A DNA stretch of 64,000 nucleotides from Bacteroidales bacterium (GCA_029098505.1 JAQXOE010000024.1:62001-126000), one strand, 5' to 3'; numbered from the stretch's first letter, positions 29,157 to 38,462 are shown. Made by a program: numbers and translations. Notes: generated from the letters alone by a model not told the origin.

Positions 29157-30839
29157 TCAGGAGATTTTGAAAGAATCCTTGAGCGCTGTGGTTTTATTGA
29201 ATACAGGATGCTCTGGAGTGCTGTCGCTATCCTTGAAGAAATAACCGACTCTTTCGAACTGCACCGCTATTCCGGAATTGTCCTCAAGCAGGGCAGGTTC
29301 TGCATAACCCTTGGCTACAACGAGAGAAGCCGGATTCAGGAAGTCCTTATAATCCTTGTCTTCAGGAACCTGGCTCATGTCCGCGAGGGTAAAGAGCAAG
29401 TCATAGAGGCGCAGCTCGACTTCCTTAGCATATGCTGCTGATACCCAATGTATTGTACCCTTGACAGAGCGCCATTCTCCGGCGCCAGGCCTGGTTGAAG
29501 GGTCGTAGCTGCACTTCAGTTCGACGACCTTGCCGTTCTCATCCTTGACAACTTCATTGCACTTGATGATATAGGTGTACTTGAGGCGCACCTCACCGTC
29601 CGGTTTAAGACGGAAATATTTCTTTGGAGCATCCTCCATAAAATCAGCCCTGTCAATGAGGATTTCACCGGTAAACGGCACCTTGCGTGTAGCCCCGTCA
29701 GGCTCAGCAGGATTCAGAGGGCAATCGAACCACTCCACCTTGCCGTCTTCCCAATTGGTGATGGTAATCTTGATTGGATCATCAGAAACTACCATATACC
29801 TGTTTGCACGGGCGTTGAGGTCCTGGCGAACACACCACTCAAGGAGTTGTATGTCAATCAGCTGGTCTCTCTTGCTTACGCCGATTTTGTCACAGAACAT
29901 CTTGAGGGCTTCAGGGGTATATCCGCGACGTCTGACTCCGCAGAGTGTAGGCATACGCGGGTCATCCCAGCCCGCTACAAGACCCTTTTGCACAAGCTCA
30001 AGAAGCTTGCGCTTGCTCATAAGGGTATAGGTGAGGTTCAACCTCGCGAATTCATACTGATGGCTCGGATAGATGCCCAAGGTCTCGATAAACCAATCAT
30101 AGAGAGGTCTGTGAACATCAAATTCGAGAGTGCATATAGAATGGGTAATATTTTCGATGGAGTCGCACTGGCCGTGGGTATAGTCGTACATAGGATAAAT
30201 GCACCACTTATCTCCGGTCCTATGGTGATGGGCGTGCTTGATACGGTAAAGAATAGGATCTCGGAACATCATATTTGGATGAGCCATATCTATCTTGGCA
30301 CGGAGAACTTTCTCACCATCCGCATATTTGCCATCACGCATTTCCCTGAACAGTTTCAGATTCTCTTCCGGGGTGCGGTTCCTGTAAGGGCTGTCTGTTC
30401 CCGGAGTCTCTACCGTACCACGATTGGCACGCATTTCCTCCTGGGTCTGGTCATCCACATATGCCTGTCCCTTCATTATCATCTGTTCGGCCCATTCATA
30501 GAGCTGATCGAAATAATCGGATGCATAGCACTCCTTCTCCCACTGGAAACCAAGCCATTTGATATCTTCCTTAATAGCATCGACGTACTCGGTATCCTCT
30601 TTTGTCGGATTGGTATCGTCATAGCGGAGGTTGGTCTTGCCACCGTACTTCTGGGCCAGACCGAAGTTTATGCAAAGACTCTTGGCGTGTCCCAAATGAA
30701 GGTAGCCGTTTGGCTCCGGAGGAAAACGCGTCAGTATGCTTTCATACTTGCCACTGGCGAGATCGGACTCGATGATTTCCTCGAGAAAATTCAGTTTCTT
30801 AGGCTCCACAGCCTCTTCGATGTTCTTCTTTTCTTCCAT
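29157..30839 (-). CDS. glnS: Glutaminyl-tRNA synthetase
   Basis: Charges tRNA-Gln directly with glutamine. The class I HIGH signature is PPEPNGYLHLGHAKS near residues 41-55 and the KMSKS equivalent is LMSKRKLLELV. The catalytic core is followed by the beta-barrel anticodon-binding domains; 560 residues is the usual GlnRS length. GlnRS rather than GluRS is indicated by this HIGH context and by the two-barrel C-terminal half. The window also contains the gene for tRNA-Gln(UUG) at 57.8 kb. It has its own promoter, divergent from yicC. Confidence 0.96.
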   Translation of the reverse strand: MEEKKNIEEAVEPKKLNFLEEIIESDLASGKYESILTRFPPEPNGYLHLGHAKSLCINFGLAQKYGGKTNLRYDDTNPTKEDTEYVDAIKEDIKWLGFQWEKECYASDYFDQLYEWAEQMIMKGQAYVDDQTQEEMRANRGTVETPGTDSPYRNRTPEENLKLFREMRDGKYADGEKVLRAKIDMAHPNMMFRDPILYRIKHAHHHRTGDKWCIYPMYDYTHGQCDSIENITHSICTLEFDVHRPLYDWFIETLGIYPSHQYEFARLNLTYTLMSKRKLLELVQKGLVAGWDDPRMPTLCGVRRRGYTPEALKMFCDKIGVSKRDQLIDIQLLEWCVRQDLNARANRYMVVSDDPIKITITNWEDGKVEWFDCPLNPAEPDGATRKVPFTGEILIDRADFMEDAPKKYFRLKPDGEVRLKYTYIIKCNEVVKDENGKVVELKCSYDPSTRPGAGEWRSVKGTIHWVSAAYAKEVELRLYDLLFTLADMSQVPEDKDYKDFLNPASLVVAKGYAEPALLEDNSGIAVQFERVGYFFKDSDSTPEHPVFNKTTALKDSFKIS

Positions 30840-30898
30840 AATCGTAGATTTCCGGTTCTTGAAGCCCCGGTGGGGATACAGAACCTAAAAACAAAGTG

Positions 30899-30906
30899 CA
30901 AAAGTA
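30899..30906 (-). promoter_or_regulatory. -7 box TACTTTTG for glnS
   Basis: TACTTTTG on the minus strand, 59 bases before the glnS ATG and only 13 bases from the divergent yicC box. Confidence 0.5.
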
Positions 30907-30919
30907 ACACAAAAATCCT

Positions 30920-30927
30920 TACATTTG
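30920..30927 (+). promoter_or_regulatory. -7 box TACATTTG for yicC
   Basis: TACATTTG, 28 bases before the yicC ATG at 30956. Confidence 0.55.
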
Positions 30928-30955
30928 TATTTTAAAGAAAAAAAACATCACTTAT

Positions 30956-31849
30956 ATGATTAAGTCAATGACCGGCTACGGAAAAGCCGAAGCTATACTC
31001 AGGAACGGCAAAATCACCATAGAGTTCCGTTCGGTAAACGGAAAGAATGCAGATATAAATGTCAAAACCGCCATACTCCCCAAGGACAAGGAACTGGGCA
31101 TCAGGAAAAAAATTGCTGAAGTCCTTCAAAGAGGCAGCATTGATTTCTTTATGACTTGGGAGCCGAATGCCGCAGAAGCTGCAAAGCAGATCAATCTGGA
31201 CATTGCCAGAAGCTATATCGCACAGGCCGGCATACTGGCGAAGGAGATGGGTTGTCCGAACCTAGGGATGTCGGCTGAAGGCTGTTCTTCCATACTGAAT
31301 GCCATATTGAGAATGCCCGATGTCATTGATCAAAAGAAGCAGGAGATCATAAGCGACGAGAACTGGAGTGTGGTGGAAGCAGCCATCGACGAGGCGCTTG
31401 CAATGATAGACGATTATAGGATCAAGGAGGGTGCAGCCTTGTACAAGGATGTGACAGCCAGGGTGAATAACATCCTCGCTATCTACGATGAGATTGAAGG
31501 CTATGAAAGCGAGCGCATTGCTGCCGTGAGGGATAGGATAGAAAAGAATCTTGAGGAACTCAAGGTCAAGGTGGACAAAGAAAGATTCGAGCAGGAGATG
31601 ATTTTCTATATCGAGAAGCTGGACATCAATGAAGAGAAGGTCCGCCTCCGCCAGCACTGCAAGTACTTTATGGACACCATCGACAATGAGCCTTATCCCG
31701 GCAAGAAGCTCGGTTTCATCATCCAGGAGATGGGACGCGAGATCAATACCACCGGAAGCAAAGCGAACCACGCATCCATTCAGAAATGCGTGGTCCGTAT
31801 GAAAGACGAGCTCGAGAAAATCCGCGAGCAGAGTCTGAATATTCTATAA
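30956..31849 (+). CDS. YicC-family endoribonuclease
   Basis: Member of the YicC family, reported to be an endoribonuclease involved in RNA turnover. Both family ends are clear: the N-terminal IKSMTGYGKAE and IEFRSVNGK, and the DUF1732 C-terminus with KLGFIIQEMGREINTTGSKA, an almost perfect match to the family signature. Length 297 is typical. The stop codon TAA is directly followed, with no base between, by the stop of the converging metallophosphatase gene. In many bacteria yicC precedes gmk; no gmk follows here because the next gene is on the opposite strand. Confidence 0.93.
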   Translation: MIKSMTGYGKAEAILRNGKITIEFRSVNGKNADINVKTAILPKDKELGIRKKIAEVLQRGSIDFFMTWEPNAAEAAKQINLDIARSYIAQAGILAKEMGCPNLGMSAEGCSSILNAILRMPDVIDQKKQEIISDENWSVVEAAIDEALAMIDDYRIKEGAALYKDVTARVNNILAIYDEIEGYESERIAAVRDRIEKNLEELKVKVDKERFEQEMIFYIEKLDINEEKVRLRQHCKYFMDTIDNEPYPGKKLGFIIQEMGREINTTGSKANHASIQKCVVRMKDELEKIREQSLNIL

Positions 31850-32662
31850 TCAATCCACGTCGATTCTGCCGACCTCGAGTCCCCATTCCCAATCCTGGAT
31901 TACGGGAACCTCCCTGCCGTCAGCATCCTTGACATACTTGAAGTCATCCACTTTGGTATGGGAATGTCCGCCGACAATCAGGTCCACGTTATGCAGAGTT
32001 TCCGCTATCCTGAGGTCCTCGCTGTAACCCATATGCGAGAGCAATATCACCATATCGCAGCCCTTACCGTTCTTCAAGAACTCCGCCCACTTGTTGATGG
32101 TCGCCCCATTATCAGGAATTTCCGGAATTCTTGAGGCAATGTTGCCGTCCACCACGCGGGAGAGCCTGCAGGTCGCACCAATAATGCCGATTTTTCTGCC
32201 ACCCTTTCTGACTATGGTATAAGGCTTCACCTTACTGCTTAACGGGAGCGAGCTGAAATCATAGTTCGCACAAACGACTTCTGCATCAAGTCTGTCCAGT
32301 CTCCTGGCGAGGTCCTCAATACCGTTGTCGAATTCGTGATTGCCCAAGGTAACGCAATCGAAGCCGATTGCATTCAGGAGATTGATTTCCAGATCACCCT
32401 TCAGGACATTGAAATATGAAGTGCCCTGATTCCAGTCTCCGGCGTGAAGAAGCAGCACATTTCTCTTTCCTTCAGCCTTGCGGACGCTGTCCACATAAGC
32501 GGCTATTTCAATGAAACCGCCCTGACCATCCAGACCGTTGCTGCGTTCAGGCTCCAGATGGCTGTGGGTGTCATTGACGTGAAGTATCACCAGTTTCTGG
32601 GCGCAGGCTTCAAACATACCCGCCACCAGTACACAAAGGACGAAAGTTAATATTCTTTTCAT
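31850..32662 (-). CDS. Secreted metallophosphatase, N-terminal half of a split 5'-nucleotidase
   Basis: Calcineurin-like phosphoesterase with a signal peptide (MKRILTFVLCVLVAGMFEACA). It carries the dimetal motifs of UshA-type 5'-nucleotidases: LHVNDTHSHLEP, LLLHAGDWNQG, TLGNHEFDNG, LLSHMGYSEDLR and GGHSHTKVDD. With 270 residues it contains only the catalytic domain; the substrate-binding C-terminal domain is encoded by the separate gene that ends 3 bases upstream. Both have signal peptides, so they probably assemble in the periplasm to dephosphorylate nucleotides. The Cys in FEACAQ could be a lipobox, but Glu at that position is unusual. Confidence 0.9.
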   Translation of the reverse strand: MKRILTFVLCVLVAGMFEACAQKLVILHVNDTHSHLEPERSNGLDGQGGFIEIAAYVDSVRKAEGKRNVLLLHAGDWNQGTSYFNVLKGDLEINLLNAIGFDCVTLGNHEFDNGIEDLARRLDRLDAEVVCANYDFSSLPLSSKVKPYTIVRKGGRKIGIIGATCRLSRVVDGNIASRIPEIPDNGATINKWAEFLKNGKGCDMVILLSHMGYSEDLRIAETLHNVDLIVGGHSHTKVDDFKYVKDADGREVPVIQDWEWGLEVGRIDVD

Positions 32663-32665
32663 TTT

Positions 32666-33508
32666 TTACCTCCTTCTGTCTCCAATTATCTGGACTCTGC
32701 CGTCCATTTCGTATTCAATCTTCTCGCCACGCTGAGTCATATCCCTCACGTGGGCTATCACAACGTCGAAGATATTCACCTGAGTGTCAATCACTTCAAT
32801 CGCATTGTTCGCGAGATCCATACCATCGCCTCCGGAAAGGAGGAAAGAGATGGTAGCCAGATTGTAGACCCTGTCGTCATCCACAGGCTCGCCACCGACA
32901 AGAAGACTCTGAAGTTTCCTGTCCTTCACGACCATACGCACTCCTCCGACCACCTGTACCGAACCGCCGGCCATTTTTTCGAAGATTCTGCGAACATCCC
33001 TGCCCTTGAGCTTCACGCAGCAGAGAGTGTTGTTGAAAGGAAACATAGACTGAAGATCATCATAAAGAACCTCTCCGGCTGGCATATCGACTCTGATTCC
33101 GCCGAAATTGGTAATACCGAAGTCGATTTCCTGTCCGCAAAGCTCAGCGGTCTCTTCCATCAGCATATCGATAATCCAGTCTGTCAATGCCGATTCGGGC
33201 GAGCGCTTCTCCATCGCCCTGGTCGAGTAACCCACGACCTCCTTGACAAATGCCATTGAAGGCTGCGCTTCCATCATCAGTTTCGCCACTTTCGCGGTCG
33301 AACTGTTCTTTTTGAACTTTCTACCATTCGGGGCAATATAATTGCCACCATCAAAACGTCCCATAGCCTCTTCGACATTGTCGGGGCCGGCCGTAACAAC
33401 TCCCGTTCTGGAACCGTCCATAACGGCTTTCTTCCACTTGAAATCAGTGGCTCCGGATGTCAGGGCGAACAGGGAAAGCGCCAGACATACAGTCAATAGT
33501 TTATTCAT
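32666..33508 (-). CDS. 5'-nucleotidase C-terminal domain protein
   Basis: 280 residues with a signal peptide (MNKLLTVCLALSLFALTSG) and the substrate-binding 5_nucleotid_C domain: IDFGITNFGGIRVDMPAG, SMFPFNNTLCCVKLKGRDVR and FLLSGGDGMD, the regions that hold the nucleobase in UshA. It has no metallophosphatase domain; that is supplied by the next gene. The order is therefore C-terminal half first, N-terminal half second, each with its own export signal. It follows an ABC exporter after 13 bases and is probably in that transcript. Confidence 0.9.
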   Translation of the reverse strand: MNKLLTVCLALSLFALTSGATDFKWKKAVMDGSRTGVVTAGPDNVEEAMGRFDGGNYIAPNGRKFKKNSSTAKVAKLMMEAQPSMAFVKEVVGYSTRAMEKRSPESALTDWIIDMLMEETAELCGQEIDFGITNFGGIRVDMPAGEVLYDDLQSMFPFNNTLCCVKLKGRDVRRIFEKMAGGSVQVVGGVRMVVKDRKLQSLLVGGEPVDDDRVYNLATISFLLSGGDGMDLANNAIEVIDTQVNIFDVVIAHVRDMTQRGEKIEYEMDGRVQIIGDRRR

Positions 33509-33521
33509 TATTACAAAGCGA

Positions 33522-34877
33522 TTATTTCTGTTTGAGCCAATTCCAAAGATCCTTGAAGGTGGATTTCTTTCCGTACATAAGTATGCCTACCTTGTAAATC
33601 TTCGCAGACACCCACGCGCAGAGACAGAAAGTCAAGGCGAGAAGTACGAAAGAAAGTATCAATTCCCAAGTAGGGACCCCGAATGGAATGCGGGCTATCA
33701 TCACTATTGGCGAGGTAAACGGGAAGATGGAGCCCCAGAACGCCACGCTGCTGTCAGGAGCCTTGAATGCATAAAGGGCAATGATATATGCCAGCATCAG
33801 AGGAATGGTCAGCGGTATTTGGAGCTGCTGGGTATCACCCTCATTTTCCACAGCCGATCCGACCGCAGCAAAGAGGGATGCGTAGAGAAGATAACCGAAA
33901 ACGAAGAATACCACAAAGGCAATGATAATCTGTGCCCAAGGCAGATTCCTCAAAGTGTCAAGAGCCATACCCAGTTCATTGTCCTGGGAAGCAAGAACGG
34001 AAATGGCATCCATCTGGATGGCATCGCCGGTTCCCGAAACACTCTCCACCAATGCGGTCGGATCCATATCCATCATCTTCTCTCCAAGGAATTTGGATCC
34101 CGCACCGATAATCACGCCACCAAGCAGAATCCAGAGCAGGAATTGTGTAAGGGCAACGAGAGCGATACCTATGATCTTTCCGAACATCAGCTCGGTAGCC
34201 TTGACTGAAGAAACGAGCACCTCAACTATTCGGCTGGATTTCTCCTCAATGACAGCAGTCATCACCATACCTCCAAAGAGAGTCACAAACATAAAGATGA
34301 CAATGCCCAAAATCATTGAAACCATAGAGTTTACACCAGCCTCAGACACCTTTTCCTCACCGTCTGATGAGATGGTGAAGGAACGCAGCTTGACGTTCTC
34401 CTTGATCTCTTTCATTATCTCGTCAAGGCCTTCAATGTTGTAGGAAGCGACTCTGTAGTCCTCCATAGCCTGATTGAGACGATTGTTGACGTTCTCGGTA
34501 AGTTCCATACCGAAAGGCTTGTTAGAATAAATGTCGGCACTGAAACTCTTCGCCACAGTGTCAATCTCTGAGATGCTGAGAACGCCGTCATAGCCCCTCT
34601 CCTCCAGATTGGTCTTGAGATCCTCCAGAGGTATTTCGCTACAATCGGTAAAATGGATAATCTCGTTGTCCGTGAGATACGGCATAGAGATGGTTGATTT
34701 GTCGACCACGGCAATATTCTTGGTTTTCTCCTTGGTATTCATTACCATAAAGATCATACCGATGGTAAAGCCGGCCACAAGGATAGGTACGAGCAATGTG
34801 GTTACAAGAAAGCTCTTTTTCTTGACCTTGTTCAGATACTCGCGTCTGATAATGATTCCGATAGTATGCAGATTCAT
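33522..34877 (-). CDS. ABC-2 type transporter permease, NatB-like
   Basis: Membrane subunit of a NatAB-type exporter. It has one N-terminal membrane helix after a short basic start (RREYLNKVKKKSFLVTTLLVP), a large extracytoplasmic domain of about 130 residues, and then five or six helices. Signature stretches are AVIEEKSSRIVEVLVSSVK and TELMFGKIIGIALVALTQF, typical of ABC-2 permeases. Length 451. The ATPase gene lies 4 bases upstream. NatAB in Bacillus exports Na+, but this group is broad and the substrate here is unknown. Confidence 0.88.
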   Translation of the reverse strand: MNLHTIGIIIRREYLNKVKKKSFLVTTLLVPILVAGFTIGMIFMVMNTKEKTKNIAVVDKSTISMPYLTDNEIIHFTDCSEIPLEDLKTNLEERGYDGVLSISEIDTVAKSFSADIYSNKPFGMELTENVNNRLNQAMEDYRVASYNIEGLDEIMKEIKENVKLRSFTISSDGEEKVSEAGVNSMVSMILGIVIFMFVTLFGGMVMTAVIEEKSSRIVEVLVSSVKATELMFGKIIGIALVALTQFLLWILLGGVIIGAGSKFLGEKMMDMDPTALVESVSGTGDAIQMDAISVLASQDNELGMALDTLRNLPWAQIIIAFVVFFVFGYLLYASLFAAVGSAVENEGDTQQLQIPLTIPLMLAYIIALYAFKAPDSSVAFWGSIFPFTSPIVMIARIPFGVPTWELILSFVLLALTFCLCAWVSAKIYKVGILMYGKKSTFKDLWNWLKQK

Positions 34878-34881
34878 ATTA

Positions 34882-35739
34882 CTACTCCTCCGATTCCTTT
34901 ACAAGTTTGATGAAAATGTCGTTCATACGGGGCATAAGCTCCTTGAAGGAATTCACGGTCACTCCCCTGTCGATAATACCCCTGAGAGTCTCATTGGTAT
35001 TCGTTCTGACCGATAGGACTTCCGTGTGTCTTCCATCCTCGTCAGTGTATACGAGCTCGACATTGTTGTTGCCATATTGCTTTCTGATTTCCTCAACACC
35101 GCCTGTAATGACGAGCTTCGAATTGTTGATAAGGGCAATATTGTCGCAGAGTTCCTCCACCGACTCCATATTATGGGTGGAAAGGATAATTGTAGCACCC
35201 TCGTCACGAAGGCGGAGTATCTCCTTTCGGATGACGTCGGCATTGACGGGATCGAAGCCGGAGAACGGCTCGTCAAGGATAAGAAGGCTCGGACGATGCA
35301 CCACAGTGGTGATGAACTGAAGCTTCTGGGCCATACCCTTGGAAAGCTCCTCCACCTTCTTTTTCCACCAATCCTGGATACCGAAGCGGATAAACCACTC
35401 CTTCAGCTCCTTCTGCGCATCACGTGTGCTCATACCTTTCAACTGGGCAAGATACATCGCCTGCTCACCGACCTCCATCTTTCTGTACAGTCCGCGCTCT
35501 TCAGGCATATATCCGATTCTTTCCACATCCCTCTGGGTGATAGGCCTGCCGTTGAAAAGCACCTCACCGGAATTTGGGATGGTGATTCTGTTGATTATTC
35601 TGATGCTGGTGGTCTTTCCCGAGCCGTTCGGGCCCAGGAGGCCAAAGATTTTTCCTTCAGGAATATCGAGAGACACATGGTCGAGAGCTACTTTCTCGCC
35701 GAAGCTCTTGCATAGTTCCCTACATTCAATCAGTCCCAT
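34882..35739 (-). CDS. ABC transporter ATP-binding protein, NatA-like
   Basis: ATPase partner of the following permease. Walker A GPNGSGKTTS near 36-45, Q-loop region YMPEERGLY, signature LSKGMAQKLQ, Walker B LLILDEPFSGFD and H-loop STHN are intact. The tail after the ATPase core corresponds to the DUF4162-like extension of this exporter group. Length 285. It starts 25 bases after the holA stop with no recognisable TAnnTTTG box, so it may be read from holA. Confidence 0.9.
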   Translation of the reverse strand: MGLIECRELCKSFGEKVALDHVSLDIPEGKIFGLLGPNGSGKTTSIRIINRITIPNSGEVLFNGRPITQRDVERIGYMPEERGLYRKMEVGEQAMYLAQLKGMSTRDAQKELKEWFIRFGIQDWWKKKVEELSKGMAQKLQFITTVVHRPSLLILDEPFSGFDPVNADVIRKEILRLRDEGATIILSTHNMESVEELCDNIALINNSKLVITGGVEEIRKQYGNNNVELVYTDEDGRHTEVLSVRTNTNETLRGIIDRGVTVNSFKELMPRMNDIFIKLVKESEE

Positions 35740-35764
35740 AATCTTTTGTGTATTAGATAATTAA

Positions 35765-36808
35765 TTATACATTCAATATCTTGACTACTAGTTCTGTAAG
35801 CAATGAGCCCGCTTCCACGTCCGAACTGTCACCGCCCTTGCCCTTGAAATCGTATTCGTTCAACAGCGAAATCACGGCCATACATCTGGAAGGCGGATAG
35901 TTCTTCACGGCCTCATCATACTCCCGGTAGAGGAAAGGAGGCACTCCGGGCAGGGCTCCGGCTTTCTCTTCCGCTGACGGACGGCCACCTTTCTGCAGCA
36001 ATGCACCATAGCGGAGCAATCTGTAGAAATGCGTGAAAAGCGCGCTGGTAGCCATAGGCATTGCGAACTTGGCGGAAGAACCGAGATAGCCGGCAATCTT
36101 CACCGCCTTGGCAGCATTCCTGTACGATAGCTCCCTGGTCAGTTCGAAAATGCTGAACTGGCGGCTGATTCCCACATTTCTTTCTACATCCTCCACTTTG
36201 ATATGCTTGACTCCTTCCGGAAGATTCTTCAGGAGCTTGTCAGTTTCGACTACTATTGTACCCAGTTCAGTGCCGGCACTCTCACCCATAAGAGCCGCAG
36301 CAGCAGGTTCGATATCGAGTCCCTTGGATGCGAAATACTTTGTTATCCAGGAACTTATCTCATAGTCCCTGATAGCGGGAGCATCCACTACAACACCAAT
36401 TTTCTGAACACTCTTATAGAATGACTTCCTCTTGTCGACCGTCGCCTTGTGAAGTAGTACGACCAGGACAGTGCTGTCCAGAGGAGCCTCACAATAAAGG
36501 GAGAGCTTGTCGATGTCCTTCATCAGCTGGGCCTCCTTCACCACGACCAGAGTACGGTCCGACATCATAGGATACTGTCTGGCAGCGGAAATCACAGTCT
36601 CGGCATCAGTATCGGAGCCATAGAATATGTATTCGTTGAAATCCTTGAAGCTCTCATCCACGCAATTGGCAATGATGGCGTCGCAAATCAGCTCAGGATA
36701 ATACGGTTCGTCGCCCATAAGGAGATATACGGGCTTGAAGACAGCATTTTCAGCATCCTGAACAAGCTGTTTTGATAGTGATTCTATGTTGACTGAAGCC
36801 TTGGCCAT
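35765..36808 (-). CDS. holA: DNA polymerase III delta subunit
   Basis: Clamp-loader subunit that opens the beta sliding clamp. The family is recognised by VYLLMGDEPYYPELICDAI near the N-terminus and the AAA+-like fold without Walker motifs, with the collar helices in the last 120 residues. The ATG at 36808 (347 residues, MAKASVNIES) is preferred to an ATG at 36844: the longer version would start inside the hpf terminator and upstream of the -7 box at 36822-36815. With this start the -7 box ends only 6 bases before the ATG. Confidence 0.92.
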   Translation of the reverse strand: MAKASVNIESLSKQLVQDAENAVFKPVYLLMGDEPYYPELICDAIIANCVDESFKDFNEYIFYGSDTDAETVISAARQYPMMSDRTLVVVKEAQLMKDIDKLSLYCEAPLDSTVLVVLLHKATVDKRKSFYKSVQKIGVVVDAPAIRDYEISSWITKYFASKGLDIEPAAAALMGESAGTELGTIVVETDKLLKNLPEGVKHIKVEDVERNVGISRQFSIFELTRELSYRNAAKAVKIAGYLGSSAKFAMPMATSALFTHFYRLLRYGALLQKGGRPSAEEKAGALPGVPPFLYREYDEAVKNYPPSRCMAVISLLNEYDFKGKGGDSSDVEAGSLLTELVVKILNV

Positions 36809-36814
36809 ATTAGG

Positions 36815-36822
36815 CAAATATA
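36815..36822 (-). promoter_or_regulatory. -7 box TATATTTG for holA
   Basis: TATATTTG on the minus strand, 6 bases before the holA ATG and next to the U-tract of the hpf terminator. Confidence 0.6.
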
Positions 36823-36828
36823 TAAAAA

Positions 36829-36852
36829 AAGGATGGTTATGCAACCATCCTT
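36829..36852 (-). terminator. Intrinsic terminator of hpf
   Basis: 10-bp stem (36829-36838 with 36843-36852), 4-base loop, and a run of seven T on the minus strand directly after it. Confidence 0.9.
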
Positions 36853-36876
36853 CAGAGTAAATTAATGTATGTTAGC

Positions 36877-37167
36877 TTATGCCTCAAGTTTTTCCTTGAA
36901 TCGTGTAATCTTCTCCTTCATAGCGTCTGCCGCCTCGGTAACGGCATCTTCGAAGGTCTTGGCGTTTCTTTCGATAACCAGTTCCTGTCCCGGAACGTGA
37001 GTCATAATCTTTACCTTCTTGTTATCAGGCTCCTGCAGCAAAGAAAGGACCACTTCTACCGTCTCCAATCCATCAAAAAACTTCTCGAGTTTGGAAACTT
37101 TCTTCTCGACGAAAGCAATCAGCTTCTGATCAGCGTCGAACTTCAGGGATTTGATCTTAATATCCAT
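36877..37167 (-). CDS. hpf: Ribosome hibernation promoting factor (HPF/RaiA family, short form)
   Basis: Small stationary-phase factor that binds the 30S decoding region. The 96 residues give the beta-alpha-beta-beta-beta-alpha fold: MDIKIKSLKFDADQKL at the start, the basic VEKKVSKLEKFFDG, and the second helix AKTFEDAVTEAADAMK. Only the N-terminal domain is present, so this is the short HPF/YfiA type and not the long form with its own dimerisation tail. It is a single-gene unit with a strong terminator; a GC hairpin (37184-37197) sits in its leader and a near-match -7 box (TATATTTA, 37227-37220) lies upstream. Confidence 0.95.
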   Translation of the reverse strand: MDIKIKSLKFDADQKLIAFVEKKVSKLEKFFDGLETVEVVLSLLQEPDNKKVKIMTHVPGQELVIERNAKTFEDAVTEAADAMKEKITRFKEKLEA

Positions 37168-37474
37168 AATTACCTTGATTAAGGCCCCAAGAGGGGCGAT
37201 TGATAACTGAATTCCGTGTTAAATATAATAAAATTTTCAACAATATCCCTGCCAGACTGCATTTTTTTATAAAAAAACATTGCAGGACCTAGCCGGCTCA
37301 TATTATCTCGCTCATAGTTTTCAGCTTCTATCCATATTTGTAACTTTTGTCTGCTTGGGAACTGTCCTACTTGACGACTTTGTGAATTCCAAGAATTGCG
37401 AAAATGCCAATAAGATTGGAAATTCCGCTAAAGCTATTGAAAAGCACCCCGCCACTATGACACAATAGGACAAT
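37168..37474. other. 307-base region between xerC and hpf without a recognised gene
   Basis: It holds the hpf leader hairpin (GCCCC AAGA GGGGC, 37184-37197), a near-consensus -7 box at 37220-37227, and an A/T palindrome around 37263-37278 flanked by CTGCA/TGCAG. A 62-codon plus-strand frame (37280-37468) and a minus-strand hydrophobic stretch show no family resemblance. I see no RNA gene. Confidence 0.5.
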
Positions 37475-38455
37475 CTATTTTTTCTTTGCCCTGGGATGAG
37501 AGCAGGAATAAACTGATTTCAGTTTCTCAATTGAGTTGTGGGTATAGACCTGCGTGGCGGCGAGGGATGAATGTCCGAGGAACTCCTTGATGGAATTCAA
37601 ATCCGCACCGTCATTCAGCAATTCTGTAGCCAGAGTGTGTCTGAGCACGTGAGGAGACTTGCGGCCGGTGATTCCCCCGACCCCCTGCAATTCGGATTTG
37701 ACTGCTTTGTCCACATAGACGGGATAGAGTTTCCTTCCAGTAGGTGTCAGGAGCAAGGGACTGTCAGCATTCCCGTGGAAGCTGTCAGAAAAATAGTACA
37801 ATACGGCCTGCCTGTACAGTTCCAGTTCCTCACAAAGCGAAGGAACGAGCGGAATCTCTCTGGTCTTGTCACCCTTGCCCCGGACTCTCAGGACCCCCCT
37901 TTGAAGGTCAGCGCTACTGCATTGAAGGCCAATGAGTTCGGACCTGCGGATGGCTGTATTGTGGAGTATCGACACTATCAGACGGTGTAGGCGGCGCTTA
38001 TAGAGTTCCGTGGCGAGTTTGTCCCCGCTTCCGGAACCGAAGCTTTTCAGCAGGTCCAGTTCATCCCGCGATGCAGCGTGAGCGGTCATATTGAAATATT
38101 CCGCCATTGAATCCTCCCTGTAGAACTCAGGGAGGCGTTTCTCCTGCTTTGGTCTGTTGACAAGGTGGACCGGATTTGACCTGAGACGGCCTTCCTTAAT
38201 CAGGAATTTGCAGAAGCCGCTCAGGACGGAAAGGTGGAGATTGACTGTCCTTGCGCCAAGTTTCCTTTCATCAAGCAAATGAACCTCATAATTCCTTATT
38301 GCCGTAGCATTCAGGACGGAGCACAGTTCAGTACCCTCAGGACAAGCATAGGATTCGAAAGAAGACAGCACATCCCGGTATATCGCCAGAGTACGTTCCG
38401 AATATCGGCGCACATTCGCGATATATCTCAGGTAACTGTCTATCAACCCATCCAT
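37475..38455 (-). CDS. xerC: Tyrosine recombinase XerC/XerD family
   Basis: Site-specific recombinase that resolves chromosome dimers at dif together with its partner. 326 residues: an N-terminal SAM-like DNA-binding domain (RYSERTLAIYRDVLSSFESY) and a catalytic domain with Arg in HNTAIRRSELIGLQ, His-X-X-Arg in HVLRHTLATELL, the second His in FLGHSSLAATQVYTH and the nucleophile Tyr in that same stretch. It is the last gene of the nuclease-like/cca/xerC unit. Household Xer rather than an integron or transposon integrase is favoured by size and by the absence of mobile-element features nearby. Confidence 0.88.
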   Translation of the reverse strand: MDGLIDSYLRYIANVRRYSERTLAIYRDVLSSFESYACPEGTELCSVLNATAIRNYEVHLLDERKLGARTVNLHLSVLSGFCKFLIKEGRLRSNPVHLVNRPKQEKRLPEFYREDSMAEYFNMTAHAASRDELDLLKSFGSGSGDKLATELYKRRLHRLIVSILHNTAIRRSELIGLQCSSADLQRGVLRVRGKGDKTREIPLVPSLCEELELYRQAVLYYFSDSFHGNADSPLLLTPTGRKLYPVYVDKAVKSELQGVGGITGRKSPHVLRHTLATELLNDGADLNSIKEFLGHSSLAATQVYTHNSIEKLKSVYSCSHPRAKKK

Positions 38456-38462
38456 TGCACAA

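Noticed and set aside
29847..30935. A 362-codon open frame antisense to glnS
   Set aside because: It lies wholly opposite a certain gene, shows no family motif, and its residues are those forced by the complementary codons of glnS.
37263..37278. A/T palindrome as a terminator
   Set aside because: Pure A/T stem with no G-C core and no gene ending directly before it on either strand.
37280..37468. 62-codon plus-strand frame between hpf and xerC
   Set aside because: No promoter box in place, no homology I recognise, and an equally long hydrophobic stretch on the other strand; not enough to call a gene.
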